DNA from: Opitutaceae bacterium
GTDB taxonomy: Bacteria > Verrucomicrobiota > Verrucomicrobiia > Opitutales > Opitutaceae
DNA: 64,000 nucleotides
Reading direction: 5' to 3'
Assembly: GCA_028284235.1 (NCBI GenBank)
Contig: JANQSC010000044.1
Location: 1 to 64,000 of the forward strand
Shown: positions 58,666 to 64,000 of the stretch, piece after piece
Position numbering within the stretch: the first letter of the stretch is position 1
How the letters are laid out: each line of letters begins with the position of its first letter
Made by a program: the position numbers and the translations under genes
The notes under the pieces: generated by a model
The model's input: the letters and a program-made list of their open reading frames with translations, nothing else
Told to the model about the DNA's origin: nothing
Databases searched by the model: none

Positions 58666-60141
58666 CTAAAAAAGTGGGGCTAGTTTTGAATACGCCAGCC
58701 AGAGCCCGACGACGAGTAGACCGAGTGCGGAAATCCACAGAAACAGATCCCAAAGTCGTGAGGGTTTGAGCGCGGGGATGGCGTGCTTGTAGCGGAAGTA
58801 GACCGCAGCGAACGCGACCATGGGGAGTAGAAAGGCCTGCATGGTTCCCGCGAGCAAAACGAGCTGCTTGGGTTTGGGGATGAACACGAAAACGATGAAA
58901 CTGAGAATCGGGAACGCGATGCAGAAGGCCTTGAGCCACTTGCGGTTTCCATCGGGATTGGACTTGCGCCAGCCAAACACAATAAGCGCGTCGGACATCA
59001 CTCGTGCTTTACTCGCGTTGGTGACCAGAAAAGTCGAATACAGCACGACGACGGCGGCGACGAGGAACAGGACCACTGCGGTTTCGTTGAAGACGGGCTC
59101 GTACATGGAAGCGAGGGTCCGGATCATGTCCATTCCCTGCGGATGCAAATCGGCTCGATGGAGGATGCTTGCTCCCAGGAGGTAGAAGGCGACCGTGGAG
59201 ATTGTGTAGACCACCATGGAAAGGTAGGCGTCCCAACGCAGGACTCGAAGCCAGCCCTTGGCCCGGTCGTTCCATTCCGGCGTGTCCTCGCGCGGTCCGA
59301 TGTAGGACGCGTATCCTTTTTCCAAGCACCAGTAGGGATAGAAAATGAGCTCGCCTGCCGCGACTCCGATAAGACCGAACGTGGCTAGGGCGGTAACGAC
59401 TGGGTCGAATCCCTCGCGCGGTGGCGGCAGCTTGAATTGGAGTCCCTGCCACAACTCCGAGGCGGAAAAGGCCCAAGCGGGATTGGACTGGAGTAAAAAG
59501 AGGTTGATCACCGTCACTACGGTGAATCCCGCCACGAGAAACGAAACGAGCTTCTCGATGAGCCCGTACCTGCCCAGGTAGAGAAACACAGATGTAATCA
59601 CCGTGATCAGAAGCGCCCACACGTACGGATCGATCCCCGAACTGGGGAGCGCTGCATTCTCGACCGCAGCGTTTTCGAGGGTCGCGCTGCTGGTTGCATC
59701 CACTTCTTGGAGACGGGCTTGTATTTGAGCGTCCGCTGCTTCGTTGAACGCCGCCCCTTCCTCGGTAATGGGCGCGGCGATGGAAAGCGCTTGTCCGACG
59801 CCCCCGACGATTCCCCCCATCTGGGCGGTGCTCGTGGCGAACATGGCGAGCCAGAACCAGAGGATCCAGTGAATCCCCTTCGGCTTCCAGCCCGGCAGAG
59901 TGGAGATGCCGCTGAGCGTCGTTTTCCCGGTCAGGATCACGTAGCGACCCAGCTCCACTTGTACGAACACCTTGATGATGCAGCCGAAAATGATCAGCCA
60001 CATGAGCCAGATGCCTGCTTCGGCTCCAGTAGCGGTGGTGGCGATGAGTTCGCCGGAGCCAACGACCGCGCCGGCTACAATCAATCCGGGTCCGAGTTCT
60101 TTGGCGATTCCTTTGGCGGTGGTAGGAGCGGGTCTGGGCAT
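58666..60141 (-). CDS. Nramp-superfamily transporter lacking DPGN and MPH motifs
   Basis: Integral membrane transporter, 491 residues with about 11 helices. The overall pattern is Nramp-like, with GPGLIVAGAVVGSGEL at the first helix (18-32) and GLIGVAAGELIFYPYW near residues 257-272. Canonical Mn/Fe Nramp proteins have DPGN and MPH here. This protein has GSGE (28-31) and AAGE (261-264), replacing both metal-binding motifs with acidic ones. An acidic soluble loop (about 124-169) is inserted. Start is ATG 60141; the longer frame (60204) adds a polar tail. Metal transport is therefore uncertain; a different cation or a Mg-type relative is possible. Confidence 0.82.
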   Translation of the reverse strand: MPRPAPTTAKGIAKELGPGLIVAGAVVGSGELIATTATGAEAGIWLMWLIIFGCIIKVFVQVELGRYVILTGKTTLSGISTLPGWKPKGIHWILWFWLAMFATSTAQMGGIVGGVGQALSIAAPITEEGAAFNEAADAQIQARLQEVDATSSATLENAAVENAALPSSGIDPYVWALLITVITSVFLYLGRYGLIEKLVSFLVAGFTVVTVINLFLLQSNPAWAFSASELWQGLQFKLPPPREGFDPVVTALATFGLIGVAAGELIFYPYWCLEKGYASYIGPREDTPEWNDRAKGWLRVLRWDAYLSMVVYTISTVAFYLLGASILHRADLHPQGMDMIRTLASMYEPVFNETAVVLFLVAAVVVLYSTFLVTNASKARVMSDALIVFGWRKSNPDGNRKWLKAFCIAFPILSFIVFVFIPKPKQLVLLAGTMQAFLLPMVAFAAVYFRYKHAIPALKPSRLWDLFLWISALGLLVVGLWLAYSKLAPLF

Positions 60142-60323
60142 GGAGGAGAGGCGCGGGGATTGAAACGGGGGGGAAGACGAATAAGGAACTCGCATTGCCG
60201 CCACGCTGGCAAGCGGGAAAGCCCATCCTCTTCGTTGAGGTCAGTACTCGTTTGATCCGAGTCGTCCTGGCCGTCCGCCCGATTCGTATACAAGGCTCAA
60301 GACTGTTTCCGCGAGAGCGAGGC

Positions 60324-60359
60324 GCACATTTAGACATAGACGTTTTTGTCTAAATGTGC
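60324..60359. promoter_or_regulatory. Perfect 13-bp inverted repeat between divergent genes
   Basis: GCACATTTAGACA (60324-60336) and TGTCTAAATGTGC (60347-60359), 10-base spacer, followed by A8. The A tract follows on the plus strand and T's precede on the minus strand, so it is not a terminator for either gene. It lies about 85 bases before the sigma-factor start and 183 bases before the Nramp-like start, and could be a metal-regulator operator. The rest of the 302-base gap shows nothing. Confidence 0.55.
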
Positions 60360-60443
60360 AAAAAAAGAGGCGCTGAATGGTGATGTGGCCTGAAAATGCA
60401 GTTTTTTTAGGAAACGTGTTAACCTTTTGCGGTTTTCGGGGAT

Positions 60444-61013
60444 ATGCGTATGAATTTACCTATCTTACCGCGCCCCATGGACCCCGAGAAGCAAGACGCC
60501 GCCATTGTCTCCCTGCTGACCCAGCATCAGCCAGCGCTGCACCTCTATGTCTCGTCACTGATGCCGGGCGACTCGGGAGCCGACGACGTCGCCCAGGAGG
60601 CGAACGCGACGATTTGGGAAAAACGCCACGATTTCGAGGTGGGCACGAATTTCAAGGCGTGGGCGTTCAGTATCGCCCGCATCCAAGTACGGAAGTATCG
60701 CTACAAACAGGCCAAAGACGCTCGTTTCGTGTTTTGCGAGGAATTGGAAGACACGATTGCGGAGGAGCTAGGTGAGAATCTCGACGACGTCTCGGAGCAT
60801 CAAGCGGCCCTCCAGAAGTGCCTGCAACTACTCAAGCCGGCGGATCGAGAGCTCATCTACCACCGCTATTTCAAGAAAACGCCGCTCAAGGAGTACGGTG
60901 AACAGGTCGGTCGCAGCATTGGTGGCTTGAAAGTGACGCTTCACCGCATTCGCAATCGGCTGCAGGCGTGTATTGAGTCTCGGCTGGCTTTGGGAGAGGA
61001 GGCGTCGCTATGA
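60444..61013 (+). CDS. ECF sigma factor (Rhodopirellula/Verrucomicrobium type)
   Basis: A 189-residue extracytoplasmic-function sigma factor. Region 2 (DDVAQEANATIWEKRHDFEV, then AWAFSIARIQVRKYRYKQAK) binds -10 DNA and core. Region 4 (LLKPADRELIYHRYFKKTPL, then GLKVTLHRIRNRLQACIE) binds -35 DNA. It matches the family found mostly in planctomycetes and verrucomicrobia, next to FecR-LamG and PSCyt genes. Met at 60477 is an alternative start. Its stop overlaps the next gene by four bases. Confidence 0.92.
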   Translation: MRMNLPILPRPMDPEKQDAAIVSLLTQHQPALHLYVSSLMPGDSGADDVAQEANATIWEKRHDFEVGTNFKAWAFSIARIQVRKYRYKQAKDARFVFCEELEDTIAEELGENLDDVSEHQAALQKCLQLLKPADRELIYHRYFKKTPLKEYGEQVGRSIGGLKVTLHRIRNRLQACIESRLALGEEASL

Positions 61014-62590
61014 ACGCTCAGAAACGCAACCAGCTCATCGACGAGCTAATTGACGGGACGATTTCCGAATCGGATTTCCTAATTTTGGAAGCCGAGTTGC
61101 GGGTGGATCCGGAAGCGCGGGCGGTTTACTATGCGCGTCAGAAGTTGACGGCGGCCCTCAACATCGAGGCGGAGTCGCTTTCTACGGAGATGGAACGCGA
61201 ACGCAAAACGGTTTCGATGTTTTGGAGGTCGCAGGCTCGCTGGGTGGGCAGCGTCGCCGCGGTAGCGGCGCTCGCGGTCGTCGGTTTTCTGGGTTGGAAA
61301 GTGGGCAAAGTGGACTCTCCGGCGGAGGCGCTGGCGGAGCCGATCGCGTCCGGATACGCGGTCTTGTCGGAACAGTCCGACGTTTCATGGGAGGGCGGTA
61401 CGCAATTGGATCGAGGCGATTTGCTGCCTCAAGGAATGTTGCGGATGGAGTCGGGCATCGCCCAGTTCGAGCTTTTCAGCGGCGTCACGGTTATCATGGA
61501 AGGAGCGTCCGAGTTCGAGATTCACTCCCCCATGGAGATGACGGTATTGAGCGGTCGGATACGCGCGCTCGTGCCGGCGGCGGCCACTGGTTTCCGCGTG
61601 TCCACGGCGTCTGGGGACGTGGTCGATCTCGGAACGGAGTTCGCGTTGGACGTTACCTCCGAAGGCGCCGACATGCACGTAATCGAGGGGGAAATCGAAT
61701 GGCATCCGGAGTCGAAAGACAAGCGCCTGTTGACTGACGGGGAATCGCTACGATGGTCGGTGACTGGCGAGTTTTCAGAAAGCGGCTTCGAGGCGGGGGC
61801 GATTCCGGTGATCGACGATTTCGAACGCCAGTTCGCGAATCAGCGACTCAAGCGCAAGCAGGCCTGGCAGTTGTCGAGCGAGCGACTGGGCTCGGACCCA
61901 CGCGTGATCGCCTATTATTCGATGAACGCGGAAGCGGGTTGGAGCCGCCAAGTACGCGACTCGTCGGGGTCGGGACTGCACGGAACAATGGTCAGCGCCC
62001 GTCGCGTCGCGGATCGTTGGGACGAGTCGGGAAAAGCGGTTAGTTTCAGTCCGACGGGCAGTCGCGTGCGCGTGGCTATTCCCGGCGAACATAATTCCGT
62101 CACATTTTATTGTTGGGCCCGTATCGACAGTTTGGATCGCTGGTACAATTCGCTCTTCCTCACGGACGGTCACGAGCTCAACGAACCACACTGGCAGATC
62201 ATGGATGACGGGCGCCTGTTTTTTTCGGTGAAACGGCAGGAGGAGACGCGCACGCGCGACGACAAACACATCGCTTTCTCCCCTCCGTTTTGGGAGCCGT
62301 CTATGAGCGGGAAGTGGTTTCAAATCGCCACGGTATACAATGTCGACGATCGCACCACGACGCACTACGTCAATGGGGAAGCCATCAGCCAGGACCGCAT
62401 TCCGGACGACCTGTTTGTGGATACGGTTCGCATCGGAGCGGCGTCGATTGGCAACTGGAATGAGCCGACCCGTGGAGACCCTTATTTCGCCCTTCGGAAT
62501 TTGAACGGGGCGATCGACGAATTCGCAATTTTTAATGAAGCCTTGTCCGCGGATGAAATCGCGGACTTGTACGAACAAGGAAGACCGTAA
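61010..62590 (+). CDS. FecR-type anti-sigma protein with LamG domain
   Basis: Membrane protein of 526 residues. The cytoplasmic N-terminus (LIDELIDGTISESDFLILEA) is the zinc-free anti-sigma-like helix bundle, followed by one transmembrane helix (about 76-95). The FecR domain is periplasmic (VDLGTEFALDVTSEGADMHV). A C-terminal LamG/concanavalin-like domain (about 298-520, FYCWARIDSLDRWYNS; LNGAIDEFAIFNEALSADEI) probably senses carbohydrate. Start codon overlaps the sigma stop (ATGA). It would hold or release the sigma factor in response to a surface ligand. Confidence 0.9.
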   Translation: MNAQKRNQLIDELIDGTISESDFLILEAELRVDPEARAVYYARQKLTAALNIEAESLSTEMERERKTVSMFWRSQARWVGSVAAVAALAVVGFLGWKVGKVDSPAEALAEPIASGYAVLSEQSDVSWEGGTQLDRGDLLPQGMLRMESGIAQFELFSGVTVIMEGASEFEIHSPMEMTVLSGRIRALVPAAATGFRVSTASGDVVDLGTEFALDVTSEGADMHVIEGEIEWHPESKDKRLLTDGESLRWSVTGEFSESGFEAGAIPVIDDFERQFANQRLKRKQAWQLSSERLGSDPRVIAYYSMNAEAGWSRQVRDSSGSGLHGTMVSARRVADRWDESGKAVSFSPTGSRVRVAIPGEHNSVTFYCWARIDSLDRWYNSLFLTDGHELNEPHWQIMDDGRLFFSVKRQEETRTRDDKHIAFSPPFWEPSMSGKWFQIATVYNVDDRTTTHYVNGEAISQDRIPDDLFVDTVRIGAASIGNWNEPTRGDPYFALRNLNGAIDEFAIFNEALSADEIADLYEQGRP

Positions 62591-62596
62591 GTTTTT

Positions 62597-64000
62597 ATGT
62601 ATTCAGTTTTAAAAGACTTGAGATCATCTCTGAAATTGGGAGCGGCTGTCGCAAGCGCGGCGCTCCTGCCTGCGATGCAAGCGGACGAAAGCCAGGAGGC
62701 GATGGAGCGTTTGTTCACTCTTAAAGTAAAGCCAATGCTCTCGGAGAAGTGTTTTGGCTGCCACGGCGAGCCGGGGAAGGAAGTGAAGGGCGAGTTGAAA
62801 CTCACCACGCTCGAAGACTTTTTGAAGGGGGGCGAGTTCTTCGACGACGTGCTCATTCCGGGCGACGCGGAATTCAGTTTCGTCATGGAGGCGGTCCGTT
62901 GGGAGGACCCGGATTTCGAGATGCCGCCCAAGGAAAACGACCGTCTTTCCGAGGAGCAAATCGCGGATCTCGAGACGTGGATCAACGCGGGCGCCCCTTG
63001 GCCGAGCAATGAGAGGCAAGACGAAATTCGTCTTGCGGAGCGATCCGTGAGGGAGAACGAAGAAGGCATACTCATCGACCACTCGGGTGGCCTCGCCGAC
63101 GAGTGGACTTATCGTCGCTATCGTCCGGAAGACATGTGGGCCTTTATGCCCGTCGAAAAACCCGAGGTTCCGCAAGCGGGCGAGTCTTCCAATCCGATCG
63201 ACACATTCATTGCGCGTAAACTGGATGCGGCCGGGTTTAAGCCGGCGCCGCAGGCGGACTTGGAGACGCTGATTCGCCGCGCGACCTTTGACGTGACGGG
63301 CTTGCCGCCGACGCCCGAACAGGTGGAAGCGTTTATAGAAGCGTCGAGCCGCGATCCGGAACAGGCTTGGTCGGACTTGGTCGATCGGCTGCTCGCTAGC
63401 GAGCGCTACGGAGAGCGTTGGGGGCAGCATTGGCTCGATGTGGCCCGCTACGCGGATACCGGGGGGATGTCGAACGACTACGAGCGGTCGAACGCGTGGC
63501 GTTATCGCGACTACGTGATTCGCTCCTTCAACGAGGACAAGCCCTACGACGAGTTTATCGTGGAGCAAGTCGCTGGCGATGAGTTGGCCGCGAATTCTGT
63601 TAGAGAACGACTGGGAGGCGACGCGGAAGCGATTAGCAAGGTTCACAGCTCGGGCGACTACAACGAACAGGAAATCGAGTGGATGGTCGCGTCCGGTTTT
63701 CTGCGCATGGGCCCTTGGGACTCCGCCATGGTGGAAAAGTTGGAAGCGCGGCAGATCTACGTCGACGACGTTATCAACTCGGTGGGGCAAACCTTTTTGT
63801 CCACGACCATGCGCTGTTTCAAATGTCACGACCACAAGTTCGATCCGCTGCCGACGAAGGATTACTACCGGCTCTACGCCGCGTTCGCGGAAACCCAATT
63901 GGCGGAGCGCCCAGCGGCCTTCCATCCCGACGAAAACTTGAGCGGTCTCGAAAAGGGCAAAGCGATGGTGGAAAAACTCCATAGCTTCGCGGAAAGCAAG
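62597..64000 (+). CDS. PSCyt1/PSCyt2 (DUF1549) cytochrome c-type protein, 3' truncated
   Basis: The frame is open to the last base (468 codons visible). A short N-terminal hydrophobic stretch (about 11-28) precedes PSCyt1, with heme motif CFGCH (Cys52-His56). PSCyt2/DUF1549 follows from NPIDTFIARKLDAAGFKPAP through WGQHWLDVARYADTGG and a second CxxCH site (CFKCH). Family members are large and usually sit with a DUF1501 gene and sulfatases in planctomycetes and verrucomicrobia. It starts 6 bases after the LamG gene and is the third gene of the sigma operon. The C-terminal DUF1553 part is outside the window. Confidence 0.9.
   Translation, partial: MYSVLKDLRSSLKLGAAVASAALLPAMQADESQEAMERLFTLKVKPMLSEKCFGCHGEPGKEVKGELKLTTLEDFLKGGEFFDDVLIPGDAEFSFVMEAVRWEDPDFEMPPKENDRLSEEQIADLETWINAGAPWPSNERQDEIRLAERSVRENEEGILIDHSGGLADEWTYRRYRPEDMWAFMPVEKPEVPQAGESSNPIDTFIARKLDAAGFKPAPQADLETLIRRATFDVTGLPPTPEQVEAFIEASSRDPEQAWSDLVDRLLASERYGERWGQHWLDVARYADTGGMSNDYERSNAWRYRDYVIRSFNEDKPYDEFIVEQVAGDELAANSVRERLGGDAEAISKVHSSGDYNEQEIEWMVASGFLRMGPWDSAMVEKLEARQIYVDDVINSVGQTFLSTTMRCFKCHDHKFDPLPTKDYYRLYAAFAETQLAERPAAFHPDENLSGLEKGKAMVEKLHSFAESK

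Noticed and set aside
62624-63982. 452-residue minus-strand frame near the right edge
   Set aside because: The plus strand carries an open frame with PSCyt1/PSCyt2 motifs and two CxxCH sites over the same bases.

Overview
The window looks like a chromosomal segment of a marine-type, polysaccharide-degrading Verrucomicrobiota (Opitutae-like by inference). The grounds are a truncated TonB-dependent receptor, five sulfatases with intact formylglycine motifs, a CE15 glucuronoyl esterase, other carbohydrate esterases, planctomycete/verrucomicrobial cytochrome (PSCyt1/PSCyt2) and sigma/FecR-LamG genes, and many lipoproteins. I see no rRNA, tRNA, CRISPR array, transposase or phage gene.

Layout. 1-5.1 kb: end of a TonB-dependent receptor, a cytosolic-type sulfatase and an SGNH acetylesterase lipoprotein. 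5.2-11 kb: one very large secreted subtilisin with Ig-like repeats. 11.2-14.3 kb: amidohydrolase, sulfatase and a tandem I78-type inhibitor. 14.5-16.8 kb: GMC dehydrogenase with its Tat-exported small subunit. 16.9-21.3 kb: serine hydrolase, an ADPRM-like phosphatase overlapping an alpha/beta hydrolase, and a sulfatase. 21.5-29.1 kb, minus strand: CE15 esterase, ankyrin lipoprotein, esterase, PQQ-like propeller, iduronate-2-sulfatase-like enzyme and NAD-dependent epimerase. 29.3-38.2 kb: winged-helix protein and GH63-type glycosidase, MscS channel, GNAT, LpxL-like acyltransferase, orphan ParA with a divergent disordered protein, and CvfB. 38.4-42.9 kb: membrane-anchored amidohydrolase and a sugar ABC importer without its ATPase. 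43-49 kb: a repeat-dense zone with a diheme cytochrome, a small outer-membrane barrel, a ParE-type toxin-antitoxin pair and a Ski2-like helicase. 49-55.5 kb: GGCT-like protein abutting a 769-residue unknown membrane protein, a sulfatase and an MFS transporter. 55.7-64 kb: PQQ-type sugar dehydrogenase with cytochrome c, CBM9-like/PKD protein, unusual Nramp-like transporter, then an ECF sigma, FecR-LamG and PSCyt cytochrome operon running off the end.

The genes suggest import and hydrolysis of sulfated, uronate-containing polysaccharides: receptor uptake, sulfatases and esterases stripping substituents, dehydrogenases and cytochromes oxidising sugars in the periplasm, and sugar importers of the ABC and MFS types.

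The least conventional content is intergenic. Several families of inverted-repeat elements fill the gaps. Family A, about 156-174 bp with termini TTTTAACAGGATGC and GCATCCTGTTAAAA, has arms that differ between copies but stay self-complementary within each copy. Family B hairpins (GTAGGG to CCCTAC) supply the stop codon of two genes and sit nested inside a family A copy. A family C palindrome is interrupted at its centre by a second palindrome. A TAGGACCTATAGG family flanks one sulfatase gene. These are the best candidates for an undescribed repeat system.
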